Positions 53,991 to 62,532 of a DNA stretch of 64,000 nt are shown piece by piece; the stretch's first letter is position 1, and each line of letters opens with the position of its first letter. Both the position numbers and the translations under genes were made by a program. Origin of the DNA: Leptospira kemamanensis (lineage in GTDB: Bacteria; Spirochaetota; Leptospiria; Leptospirales; Leptospiraceae); the NCBI RefSeq assembly GCF_004769665.1, contig NZ_RQGG01000032.1, forward strand, positions 186,001-250,000, written 5' to 3'. The notes beneath the pieces were generated by a model, which did no database searches, had not been told where the DNA came from, and worked only from the letters and a program-made list of their open reading frames with translations.

Positions 53991-54548
53991 TTGAATCAAA
54001 AAGCACCTGTCATCATTGGTGAATATCATTTCATTCCTGAAAATTTGCCTTCCGATGGTCAATTTAGATTGATGTTTCTACCGATAGATATGACTGCATA
54101 TTGGCGCCGTTGTGGACTCACAGCCAATTTCGTTGCTGGATTTTATTCCTATTGTTACGAAGAAAGTGAATCAAAAATCAATTCTCTATCCACGATCATT
54201 AACGAACTTTTAGAAAATGCGACGAAATTTTCAAAAGTAAAAGACGGCAAAATCAAAGTCGAATTAAAACACTATGGAAATCTTTTAAAAATTGATGTTT
54301 TAAATGTGGCGTCAAAAACCCTTAGGGATAGTTTTGAGCTTTTTGTTAGCAAAATTATATTAGAAAAAGTGGAGGATATGTATTTTTCTACACTCGAAAC
54401 CAAAGAAGATAGTGATACCAAGTCTGGACTTGGATTACTAATGTTGCTAAAAGACTACCCTGTCAGATTTGGTTATAGTTTTCAGGAGATCGATGCCGAT
54501 ACTCATGAGATCACGGTAAGAGCAATTATCAACGTAGAAGAGTTATGA
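53991..54548 (+). CDS. slr1658-type ATP-binding regulator (DUF6272), RsbW-like
   Basis: A 185-residue protein starting at TTG with GAGGAG upstream. It has a GHKL-like ATPase core: N-box INELLENATKFS (about residues 64-75) and G-box SGLGLLMLLKDY (144-155). An N-terminal MTAYWRRCGLTANFVAGFYSY region is shared with the paralogue at 57246. Such proteins are anti-sigma or serine kinase-like switches that bind STAS antagonists. The next gene encodes a STAS protein, then a PP2C phosphatase, completing a partner-switching set. Confidence 0.82.
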   Translation: MNQKAPVIIGEYHFIPENLPSDGQFRLMFLPIDMTAYWRRCGLTANFVAGFYSYCYEESESKINSLSTIINELLENATKFSKVKDGKIKVELKHYGNLLKIDVLNVASKTLRDSFELFVSKIILEKVEDMYFSTLETKEDSDTKSGLGLLMLLKDYPVRFGYSFQEIDADTHEITVRAIINVEEL

Positions 54549-54561
54549 TAGGTTAAGCTGC

Positions 54562-54909
54562 ATGGAAATCAATGACGTAGATTACAAAATTCAATATGAC
54601 GAAGCTACCAAAACAGTCAAATTTACTGGTTCCATTCGTTTACAGAACTTACCTGCTTACGAACCCTTAAAATTGTTTTTAAGAGATGCAGCAAAAAATT
54701 GCCAAGGATCTTGGCTCACGTTGGATTTTCGCGACTTACTATTTGTAAATAGTTCCGGTATCACAACTCTTTCCATGTTCATCATTGATTCTAGAAAAAG
54801 TGCGACATGCCAAATCAAAATCCAAGGTTCTTTGAATATTTCTTGGCAATCCAAGTCTCTTTCCAATTTTAAAAAACTTTGGGACCAAGTAGTTTTGGAA
54901 ATATCCTAA
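54562..54909 (+). CDS. STAS-domain anti-sigma antagonist-like protein (slr1659 type)
   Basis: A 115-residue single STAS domain. The conserved phosphoacceptor region is LDFRDLLFVNSSGITTLSMF, with Ser in VNSSGI at the expected loop. In partner switching its phosphorylation by the RsbW-like protein and dephosphorylation by the SpoIIE protein would set free or capture a target. It lies 13 bp after the ATP-binding regulator gene. Confidence 0.85.
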   Translation: MEINDVDYKIQYDEATKTVKFTGSIRLQNLPAYEPLKLFLRDAAKNCQGSWLTLDFRDLLFVNSSGITTLSMFIIDSRKSATCQIKIQGSLNISWQSKSLSNFKKLWDQVVLEIS

Positions 54910-55110
54910 ATATTATTTTTCCACCACTCAAAGTAGCGTCTCCATAATAAAAATTTTGATTTATGCTAAATATACCGTACATTTTGTTCTATTCAAGATG
55001 TATGATTTTTAATTTTGTAAATAAATTCTTTGCAATTTTAGGAAATTGTAATAAGTTATTATTAAATTTTTCGCATTGCCTAAAACAAAACATTAAGAAA
55101 ACTATATCTT

Positions 55111-56622
55111 ATGCCGCAATCATCATCAACTGAGAATCGTTTCGTCCTATCTGACTATTATAAAAAACAGCTCAAAGAAATTTCATTCCAAGGAGAATTT
55201 AGGGCAGAGGTATTTGCAACAAAGTTTCGCTTCTTTTTTCTAGGCATGATTTTCGTTTTTTCTACGTTAGGACTTCTATCAGGTCGCCCAATTGTAGAAT
55301 TTTACTACCAAATTTCTGCCATATTGATTTTGCTTTGTTATAACTTTATCGTACTTTATTCTCTAAATAAAACTAGCAAATACCTTAATATTTTTAAATT
55401 CCTTTCATCATTTTTAGAAATTACTCTTTTAACATTTGTTATAGGATACACTGCACAAGCTCAAAAAAATCCGAGTTTAGTTTATGCAGCACCTATGATA
55501 TATGTTTTCTTCATTTTGATTGCACTAGCTTCAATCCGAAACAATACACAATCCATTATCTTTGCAGTTTTTGTTCTGATTTTCGAATATGCGTCTTTAA
55601 CAATTTATTTTTATCCAGAAATGTCGAATTTCAATTCAAAACTCATCGAGTTGTCTTCTTATTTTAAACCTAGCTTCTTAGAAAAAGAGAGCACTTTCTT
55701 TTTAGTTAGTGCCGTTCCTATGGGCATCTTTCTCATACTTTTGTACATGGTCGTTACTGGTGGTTTGATACTTTATGCTATTAGAAATACCTCACGTACA
55801 ACTCACGAACAAGCTGACTTAATTTTTAATGCTGAAAAACAAGCAATATTAGAAGAAAATATGCATCTTGGTATGGAGCTAGAGGTTGCAAGGCAGATCC
55901 AAGCTATGGTACTTCCCCGCAATGAGGAATTAAAACAAATCGATGAGTTAGAAATTTCGGCAAGGATGGACTCAGCAAACGAAGTGGGTGGAGATTACTA
56001 TGATGTCATCCAACATGAAGATGGCACAGTATACATTGGGATTGGGGATGTTACCGACCATGGACTTGCTTCCGGATTAATTATGCTTATGACTCAATGT
56101 GCGTTTATCACCACCTTACGTTCGAAGGTGATTTCCTTACGTGAGTCACTACGATCCATCAACTCCATTTTGTTTTCCAATATCCATGTTCGGATGAATG
56201 ACATCCGTAATCTAACACTCTCACTCTTTTCTTATAAAAATGGAGTGTTCACAACGGCAGGGCAACACGAAACCATTCTGGTTTACCGCCATGCTTCTAA
56301 AAAAACGGAAATCATCGATACAGTCAATAATGGAATGTTAGTTGGTCTAACAGAATCCATTGATGAATTCATTCATGAAAAACCAATTCCTTTGCAACCA
56401 AAAGACATCATCTTACTCTATACAGATGGTGCCACGGAAGCAGAAAATCCAAAACGAGAACAGTTTGGTTCTCACCGTTTGATTGAATCCTTAGAAAAAC
56501 ACGCTGACCTTCCAACAACGGATGAAATCTTGGCGGCGATTTTCCAAGACATCTACGTGTTCATTGATGGAATGGATGTTTATGATGACATTACCATTAT
56601 GATTATGAGGAAACGAGGTTAG
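55111..56622 (+). CDS. Membrane SpoIIE/PP2C phosphatase
   Basis: A 503-residue protein with six membrane helices (about residues 40-225), a coiled coil (LIFNAEKQAILEENMHLGMELE, split near 240-265) and a SpoIIE PP2C domain (EVGGDYYDVIQ, GIGDVTDHGLASG, LLYTDGATEAENP, DDITIMIM). It probably dephosphorylates the STAS protein encoded upstream. There is a 200-bp A/T-rich gap before it without an obvious ribosome-binding site. The stop is followed after six bases by the cyclase remnant. Confidence 0.9.
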   Translation: MPQSSSTENRFVLSDYYKKQLKEISFQGEFRAEVFATKFRFFFLGMIFVFSTLGLLSGRPIVEFYYQISAILILLCYNFIVLYSLNKTSKYLNIFKFLSSFLEITLLTFVIGYTAQAQKNPSLVYAAPMIYVFFILIALASIRNNTQSIIFAVFVLIFEYASLTIYFYPEMSNFNSKLIELSSYFKPSFLEKESTFFLVSAVPMGIFLILLYMVVTGGLILYAIRNTSRTTHEQADLIFNAEKQAILEENMHLGMELEVARQIQAMVLPRNEELKQIDELEISARMDSANEVGGDYYDVIQHEDGTVYIGIGDVTDHGLASGLIMLMTQCAFITTLRSKVISLRESLRSINSILFSNIHVRMNDIRNLTLSLFSYKNGVFTTAGQHETILVYRHASKKTEIIDTVNNGMLVGLTESIDEFIHEKPIPLQPKDIILLYTDGATEAENPKREQFGSHRLIESLEKHADLPTTDEILAAIFQDIYVFIDGMDVYDDITIMIMRKRG

Positions 56623-56628
56623 GATATT

Positions 56629-57214
56629 ATGGACAATGAAATGGAACCCGAGATCCTCTCCGATTGCCTCAACCATTACCTAGATGTGATGTCGAGTATT
56701 GCCATCAAATATGGTGGCAGGATCGACAAGTTCATTGGAGATGCGAGATAGTTTGCCTGCGTTAGACGAATATTGGCGTAAATCTGGGATCAATCACAAC
56801 CTAACATGTCGCATTGGAATCAATACAGGATACGTCACCGTTGGAAATTTTGGAACCAACGAAAGAATGGATTACACCATCATCGGAGGCCCTGTCAACG
56901 TAGCTTCACGATTGGAAAGCGCTTCCAATGCTGGCGAAATTCTCATCTCCAACGCAACCAAATCCTTGATAGACGAATATGTTGAAACCATTCCCAAAGG
57001 GGAAATCCTTGTCAAAGGTGTCCACACTCCCATTGAAACCTTCCAAGTGATTGGTCTAAAAAACGATATGGAAAAAAAGGAAAATCCATTTGTTAAATTT
57101 GATGGCAAAGGATTCCTCTTAAAACCCTTACATTTTGATAAACTCAGCACAAACCCCGAAGAACGCCGATTAATGCAAAATGCATTAGAAAAAGCGCTTG
57201 CGGCATTAAAGTAG
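56629..57214 (+). pseudogene. Adenylate/guanylate cyclase pseudogene, truncated and internally deleted
   Basis: Frame 1 from ATG 56629 encodes MEPEILSDCLNHYLD...GGRIDKFIGDA and stops at 56749-56751. The catalytic domain continues in another frame (EMRDSLPALDEYW, CRIGINTGYVTVGNFG, MDYTIIGGPVNVASRLE) to 57214. Missing are the 5' part with the first metal-binding Asp (FSDIRGFT segment) and about 35 residues after IGDA. The junction GAGATGCGA fits both the end of IGDA-M and the codons EMR, so a deletion between short direct repeats is likely. No active cyclase can be made. Confidence 0.85.
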
Positions 57215-57226
57215 TTTCGCTACTTT
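57208..57226 (+). terminator. Stem-loop at the end of the cyclase remnant
   Basis: AAAGTAG and CTACTTT form a 7-bp stem around TTTCG, followed by CTTTAGTT. It overlaps the stop codon. It may be a weak intrinsic terminator of the partner-switching transcript before the second ATP-binding regulator. Confidence 0.4.
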
Positions 57227-57245
57227 CTTTAGTTGAACTACGAAT

Positions 57246-57830
57246 ATGCGAAAATACGGAAATCTCACCCATACTGCATTCTCTGAAAAAGAACCAGAAT
57301 CCATCATCGAAATCCATCTCAAACCTTTGGATTTGATGCGGTATTGGCGCCGAATTGGAATCCTCTCCGATTTTATTGGTTATTTTTATGGGTTTTCATT
57401 TTTGCCGAATGTCCCTACCGACTCGATGGACATGAAAAATTCAGAGATCGTCAATTCGATCTCCACTGTCTTTAACGAACTTTTGGAAAATGCCGCCAAG
57501 TATTCTTATGATAAAAAAGCCGATATTGAAATTTCTCTCATCCATCGTGGAAAATCATTTGAGATGCTTGTACGAAACAAAACAAACGAAACAAATGTTT
57601 CCGCTTACGAATCGAGTTTAAAAGAAATTTTTTCTGCTAAAGATTTGGAGAAACTCTACTTCGAAAAAATAGAATCCAATGATCCCAACTCCAATCGTTC
57701 GGGAATTGGTCTCATCATGGTCTTAAAAGACTATCCTGTAGAGATGGAAGTGACTTTGGAATCAGAAGGGGAAAATACCATCATCACAAGCCGAATCATT
57801 TATTTTACAGACGTGTCCCTTCAATCATAA
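57246..57830 (+). CDS. slr1658-type ATP-binding regulator (DUF6272), paralogue
   Basis: A 194-residue paralogue of the protein at 53991, with the same RYWRRIGILSDFIGYFYGF segment, N-box FNELLENAAKYS (about residues 77-88) and G-box RSGIGLIMVLKDYPV (150-164). It lies at the other end of the same module, after the dead cyclase. Two RsbW-like proteins for one STAS protein suggest either competing switches or a second target. The 3' end overlaps the convergent TetR gene by 26 bp. Confidence 0.8.
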   Translation: MRKYGNLTHTAFSEKEPESIIEIHLKPLDLMRYWRRIGILSDFIGYFYGFSFLPNVPTDSMDMKNSEIVNSISTVFNELLENAAKYSYDKKADIEISLIHRGKSFEMLVRNKTNETNVSAYESSLKEIFSAKDLEKLYFEKIESNDPNSNRSGIGLIMVLKDYPVEMEVTLESEGENTIITSRIIYFTDVSLQS

Positions 57831-58506
57831 TCTCTAAAATTTGGTACACTTCTTTTTGAAAGGATTGTTTTTCCACTTCAGAGGATTGGATGGCTTTCCA
57901 TTTGCGTTCATTTAGTACGGCAAAACCATGAACCCCACTCCAAAAACTCATCATGAGCGTTGCTGTGGGCACAGATTTTTTTAAAACCAATTGGTTTTGC
58001 CCATATTCCACAATCCGAAACATTCCCATATAAGCTTCATCACCACATTTCCGAAGGTCCTCTGAGATTGGATCTCCTGAAACATAAATTTCACCACCAA
58101 ACATCAGTTCAGTCCTTCTTGGATTGTTCAGTAATAAATAAATGTATTCTTCTCCCGCTTTTCGGATTTTTTCCAATGGATCTTCGGAACTTTCCCAAGC
58201 GCGTTTCATGGCATTTGCCAATTCACGAAACCCTTCTGCCACGAGAGCCTGGAGTAAGTCCATTTTCTTTGGAAAATGTCTGTAAGGGGCTGTGTGGCTC
58301 ACTCCTAGCTCAGAGGCAATGTCTCGTAGACTTAAAGAAGAAACCCCTGTTTTTTCTAACACCTTTCGGGAGTGTTCCAAAACCTCCTCCCGCAAATTTC
58401 CATGGTGATAGGCCGTTCCTTCTGTTTTTTCTGTTTCTGTTGCCGAAGCTTTGGCACTAGGTTTTGAGGCCGATTTTGTTTTTTTAGGTGTTGGTGATTT
58501 TTTCAT
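57805..58506 (-). CDS. TetR/AcrR family transcriptional regulator
   Basis: ATG 58504-58506 preferred over a TTG at 58515. The 233-residue protein has a 30-residue Lys/Ser/Thr/Ala-rich N-terminal tail before the TetR domain (HGNLREEVLEHSRKVLEKTGVSSL, ASELGVSHTAPYRHFPKKMDL) and a TetR_C_13-like C-terminus. It is divergent from the membrane operon at 58581-59926, with a long inverted repeat between them, and so is the probable repressor of that operon and of itself. Confidence 0.87.
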   Translation of the reverse strand: MKKSPTPKKTKSASKPSAKASATETEKTEGTAYHHGNLREEVLEHSRKVLEKTGVSSLSLRDIASELGVSHTAPYRHFPKKMDLLQALVAEGFRELANAMKRAWESSEDPLEKIRKAGEEYIYLLLNNPRRTELMFGGEIYVSGDPISEDLRKCGDEAYMGMFRIVEYGQNQLVLKKSVPTATLMMSFWSGVHGFAVLNERKWKAIQSSEVEKQSFQKEVYQILEIMIEGTRL

Positions 58507-58538
58507 TTGGTTCAAAAATGTTTACAATGTATACTTTT

Positions 58539-58580
58539 AATGTTGACGAAGTAAACATCTACGTTTACACTGTCAACATT
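58539..58580. promoter_or_regulatory. Inverted-repeat operator overlapping a near-leaderless promoter
   Basis: Two 18-bp arms (58539-58556 and 58563-58580) match at 15 of 18 positions (AATGTTGAC...GTAAAC and its complement). Inside is a rightward promoter: TTGACG (58543-58548), 17-bp spacer, TACACT (58566-58571). The predicted start point is within a few bases of the ATG at 58581, so the mRNA would be almost or fully leaderless. A TetR protein bound here would cover both divergent promoters. Confidence 0.75.
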
Positions 58581-59504
58581 ATGAATTACGCCGACTTCAA
58601 AAGACAACCACTTTTTTGGAATGGAATCGTGATGATTGTGCTTACGATATCCATGATTCCCTTACTTTTTCTGGACACAAGAACCCTTTTGGGTGTGAAT
58701 CTCTGGATCAAACCGATTAAGTTTACCTTATCTCTCGGGGTGTATTCCCTTTCCACGGTTTGGATTTTGGAGCGGTTTTTGTCCGATTGGAAGTACAACC
58801 AAAAAACACAAATCGTACTCACCATCACCTCTTTGATTGAAATCCTTCTCATCACCTTCCAAGCGGCAAGGGGGGAAGCAAGTCACTTCAATGTCTCAAA
58901 CACATGGAACCAAATGGTGTTTTCCATTATGGGAGCCAGTATCTCTATCTTTTGGTTGTTTCATTTAGGAATGATCCTTCCCATCCTCAAACAAAAACAG
59001 ATAGCAAAATCGGTGCGAGAAAGTCTTCTTTGGGGACTTGTCATTGCTGGATTTGGAATGATCATTGGATTTTTTATGACAACACCTCGTCCCGAACAAT
59101 TGGAACTCATGCAACAAGGTATTTTCCAAACCAGTGGATCCCATTCTTTTGGAAAGGGAGACCCAGGACATGGCCTCTATTTTTTGGGTTGGAGTACAGT
59201 GCTTGGTGATATGAGAGTTCCTCATTTTTTTGGAATGCATGTGATGCAAGTCTTCCTGGTGTTAGCTGCTATCCTATTTCCTAAAAAAGAAACGAAAGAA
59301 CAGATTTTGATGGTTCGATTGATCGGAGTTTTCCTTCTTTCGATCACAATTCTTATGGTAGTCCAAACTTTGTTGGGACATTCCATATTTGCCTTCCATC
59401 CAATTTTTACCATGAGTTATGGTATTCTTTTTCTTATGGTTGTCTCACTTTTTCTGAGACTCTTCTCTAATCCAAAATTTTCTGATGCAAAGGTAATGGT
59501 ATGA
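58581..59504 (+). CDS. Polytopic membrane protein, TetR-controlled
   Basis: Start set at ATG 58581, where the hydrophobic region begins; an upstream in-frame ATG (58488) would place the operator inside the gene. The 307-residue protein has about eight membrane helices with conserved-looking polar patches (KPIKFTLSLGVYS, FMTTPRPEQLELMQQG, HSFGKGDPGHGLYFLGWS, LGDMRVPHFFGMHVMQ). I do not recognise a characterised family. No ribosome-binding site precedes the ATG, consistent with a leaderless mRNA. It overlaps the next gene by 4 bp (ATGA). Confidence 0.72.
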   Translation: MNYADFKRQPLFWNGIVMIVLTISMIPLLFLDTRTLLGVNLWIKPIKFTLSLGVYSLSTVWILERFLSDWKYNQKTQIVLTITSLIEILLITFQAARGEASHFNVSNTWNQMVFSIMGASISIFWLFHLGMILPILKQKQIAKSVRESLLWGLVIAGFGMIIGFFMTTPRPEQLELMQQGIFQTSGSHSFGKGDPGHGLYFLGWSTVLGDMRVPHFFGMHVMQVFLVLAAILFPKKETKEQILMVRLIGVFLLSITILMVVQTLLGHSIFAFHPIFTMSYGILFLMVVSLFLRLFSNPKFSDAKVMV

Positions 59505-59926
59505 ATCCATCACTTCTTTTTACAATCTCCAACTCAATTGCGCTTCTTTCTTGGTTTGTTCTCATAATTACACCTAACCAAAACAAGGTGATTCCTTATT
59601 TGCGAATTTTGATTTCAGGTTTGTTTCTTGGTGGAATTTATATTTTTTCTTTATCACTTGGACTCGGAAAAGCAGAAGGCAATTTTTCTAGTTTGGAATC
59701 GGTAAGGTCTTTATTTGCAAACGACCACTTTCTGTTAGCTGGTTGGGTGCATTACCTTTCTTTTGATTTGTTTTTGGGAACATGGGAAGCAGAAGATGGA
59801 AAGGCAAATGGAATCCACAGATTGGTTTTAGTTCCTATCCATGGACTTACATTTTATTACGGTCCCGTTGGACTCGTATTGTACTTCATCGTTCGCATGG
59901 TCAAAACCAAACGGTTTGGATTTTAG
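59501..59926 (+). CDS. ABA4-like (DUF4281) membrane protein
   Basis: A 141-residue protein with four helices and the DUF4281/ABA4-like pattern GWVHYLSFDLFLGTWEAEDGKANGIHRLVLVPIHGLTFYYGPVG, split over residues 85-128. Plant ABA4 is needed for neoxanthin synthesis; bacterial members may act on carotenoids or isoprenoids, but this is unproven. It is coupled to the preceding membrane gene and shares its TetR operator. Confidence 0.8.
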   Translation: MNPSLLFTISNSIALLSWFVLIITPNQNKVIPYLRILISGLFLGGIYIFSLSLGLGKAEGNFSSLESVRSLFANDHFLLAGWVHYLSFDLFLGTWEAEDGKANGIHRLVLVPIHGLTFYYGPVGLVLYFIVRMVKTKRFGF

Positions 59927-61563
59927 CCCCCATAGACATCTAAGAGAGAGAGAACCCTTTGGTATCGGTTCTTTTTCTCTTCATCTGCTTCTAAATCTGC
60001 AATTTCTAAATTTTCAAACGCCAAATCGCGACCCGTTTTTTCATCCAAGGTTTTGGCGTTTGCTTTGGCTCCAGACTCGAGTAACAAAGCTAAAACAGAT
60101 GAGTTTCCAAACTTACAAGCTTCATGGAGGGCTGTGCTTGCATTTTGGTCACCGATATGAATATCTACACCTGCTTGGATGAGACGTTTTGCTAAACTTG
60201 GCTCACCAAACACCGAACACCAATGAAGAGGAGACATTCCATTCACAGATTGGAGGTTTACTTTGGCACCACGTTTTAATAATTCATCCATCAAACTTGT
60301 TTTTTCTTGCAAACGAAGTTTGTTGTCTTGGCATAATTTGAAAATGGCCGTTTCTCCATTAGCATCCAAGATATTGGGGTTTGCACCTCTTTCTAATAAT
60401 CGCATACATGATTTGTATTTAGAACGAACAAATGCTTCTTGTAATAATGTGAAACCAAGAGGATTTCGAATGGAATCTTTGATGATGTAATCAAGAGAAC
60501 CCACTGCTCGGACAAAAGAATCCAATAAATACACATCATCTTCTTCCAACCAATCTAAGGTTTTGTCTTCGTTTTTGGTTTCGAGTTGGTTACCTAAATG
60601 TTTATGGTATTCCTCTGGAAATTTTGTTTTGAGGAGTGGAATGAAGAGTGGCTCTTTTGCAGAATGGCAAACCACATCATGAATGATGTGCCAATGATCA
60701 GAGTTTGGTGTTAGTTGGTTGGAGATTAAAAATATAAAACTTTCATTGAGTTTTCGTTGTGTGAGTTGGAAAATTGCTAGGATATTTCCTTCTTTAAAAT
60801 GGACTTCGGAAACGGTCTCTGGAGAATCAGGCCAGTGATACATGACAAGTGATAAAAGTTCCGATTTTTCTTTTTCTGTTAAAGAAGGAAAATGTTTTTG
60901 TAAGGACAAAATGTTTCCAGACAAAACATAAATTTTTGCAGCCAGGTTACTCGATATAAAATCTGGTAATTCCTTATTTGCGACCCCATATTCATCAAAC
61001 TGAATTTTATACATATGGGTAGCAGTGAAACTTCCATGTAAAAATGTATTCCACTCATCGGAAATTGCCAAATACAGTTTTCCGTTGACGACTGCATGGT
61101 CATAATCGTCCACCGTTAAGGACAAACGAACAGGTGCTTTGTTCACATTATGATTGATAATGATGCTAAGAGATGAGGATGGGTTTTCCGAAGTTACATC
61201 GTAATCATAGTTTTTAAGCCTAACAATTTCAGGAAGTCCCGAAATGGAAATTCGAACATCAAAATCATTTCCTTCTTCGTCTTTTAGGAAAACAAGTTCT
61301 TCATTCGACCATTCTGAGATAAAATTAGAAGTATAACGGCCAAAAATTTGGCCTTGTAAACTATGATTAGGAATTTGACCTAAAAAATTGAGATCAAATA
61401 ACACCAGTGAGTCGGATTTTTCTCCCGCTTTGTTTTTACGGAAATCAAAATGGTTCCAAATGGAACATTTTTTACATCGGTACTTTCCCTTTTTACCCTC
61501 GAGTTTAGAGGAGGAAATGGAGTGACCACTGAGGCAGTTGGAGCAGGATAAAATCGTTTTCAT
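59923..61563 (-). CDS. Ankyrin-repeat protein with N-terminal zinc ribbon
   Basis: A 546-residue protein. The N-terminus has a zinc ribbon, C7-x2-C10 and C30-x2-C33. A middle region (60-340) of beta-rich and helical sequence has no family I recognise. C-terminal ankyrin repeats (about 375-520) show GFTLLQEAFVRSKYKSCMRLLERGANPN and ASTALHEACKFGNSSVLALLLESGAKAN patterns. No signal peptide, so cytoplasmic. A regulatory or scaffold role is likely, but the partner is unknown. It overlaps the ABA4-like gene by 4 bp, convergently. Confidence 0.82.
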   Translation of the reverse strand: MKTILSCSNCLSGHSISSSKLEGKKGKYRCKKCSIWNHFDFRKNKAGEKSDSLVLFDLNFLGQIPNHSLQGQIFGRYTSNFISEWSNEELVFLKDEEGNDFDVRISISGLPEIVRLKNYDYDVTSENPSSSLSIIINHNVNKAPVRLSLTVDDYDHAVVNGKLYLAISDEWNTFLHGSFTATHMYKIQFDEYGVANKELPDFISSNLAAKIYVLSGNILSLQKHFPSLTEKEKSELLSLVMYHWPDSPETVSEVHFKEGNILAIFQLTQRKLNESFIFLISNQLTPNSDHWHIIHDVVCHSAKEPLFIPLLKTKFPEEYHKHLGNQLETKNEDKTLDWLEEDDVYLLDSFVRAVGSLDYIIKDSIRNPLGFTLLQEAFVRSKYKSCMRLLERGANPNILDANGETAIFKLCQDNKLRLQEKTSLMDELLKRGAKVNLQSVNGMSPLHWCSVFGEPSLAKRLIQAGVDIHIGDQNASTALHEACKFGNSSVLALLLESGAKANAKTLDEKTGRDLAFENLEIADLEADEEKKNRYQRVLSLLDVYGG

Positions 61564-61649
61564 ATTTCGCTTGTTCCGATATAGAATCTAAGAGACTTTA
61601 CCGTGATCAATCGAAAATTAGAGCCTTCAATACGTTCAAGTAGGGATTC

Positions 61650-62477
61650 ATGGGACAAAATCAATATTTAATCATCGGTGGTTCGGGGGAAGCGGGCCAA
61701 AGTGCCATCCAAGCCATCCGTACCACAGATCCAAATGCCTTTATCATAACATCCACAACAACAAATGAACCTGTGTCGAATGCTAATTTGACCTTATTTG
61801 GAAAACGTGCTGAACCTGGACTTACCAATTCCATCTTAGATGATTTTGGAAAACATGGTAGACCCAAACAGATTAAGGCTCTCATTTACACACCGGCACT
61901 CGGTGAGGTTGGATTTCCCATTGAAGAGAGTACAAACGAACAAATAAAGAGTACCTTAGGAATTTGTTTGGATCCAATGGTGAGGTTGGAAACTGTGTTT
62001 GGACCGGAAATGACGATCGCCTATTCAGCGTTTTATTGGCTAAGCCATACTTTGGCATTTTATGGATCCATGGGAATTGCAAAATACAAGGCCGATCTTT
62101 GGGCATTTGAGAATCCATCAAAACGTCGTATTGTGAGAGCAGGGACATTTTTTTCTAAAAGTGTAAGGGGAATTTCGATCGTATTACAAAGGACGATGAA
62201 AAAAACAAACCACCCTGACCTTCTGAAACTGAAAACCAAGTTTGAATCATCTAACGAGAAGTTTATGGACTTTTTCCTTTCTTATGCTTGGGAACACGAA
62301 AAAGAATCCTTTCAAAGCCAATTTAACACTCCCTACAGACCCACTGTGAGAGAAGACCTAACACGTGGTCTGACAAAAGCCTTAGAAACCAAATCACCAA
62401 TTGTCACTGTCCTTGGTGGTTGGACTTGGGAAGAATTAGAGATGCCAAAATTGCCAAACTGGTTCCAACAATTTTAG
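61650..62477 (+). CDS. Rossmann-fold NAD(P)-binding-like protein
   Basis: A 275-residue protein beginning YLIIGGSGEAGQSAI, a GxxGxxG-type dinucleotide motif typical of SDR-like folds. The usual Tyr-x3-Lys occurs as Y-K-A-D context (AKYKADLWAF), so an SDR active site is possible but altered. The C-terminal half contains FLSYAWEHEKESF and GGWTWEELEMPKLPNW. I do not recognise the subfamily. It may be cotranscribed with the alcohol dehydrogenase 55 bp downstream. Confidence 0.68.
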   Translation: MGQNQYLIIGGSGEAGQSAIQAIRTTDPNAFIITSTTTNEPVSNANLTLFGKRAEPGLTNSILDDFGKHGRPKQIKALIYTPALGEVGFPIEESTNEQIKSTLGICLDPMVRLETVFGPEMTIAYSAFYWLSHTLAFYGSMGIAKYKADLWAFENPSKRRIVRAGTFFSKSVRGISIVLQRTMKKTNHPDLLKLKTKFESSNEKFMDFFLSYAWEHEKESFQSQFNTPYRPTVREDLTRGLTKALETKSPIVTVLGGWTWEELEMPKLPNWFQQF

Positions 62478-62532
62478 TTGTCAAATTTTGAAAAAAGACC
62501 AACGGTAGACCGATTGGTATACGGAGGGTCAA

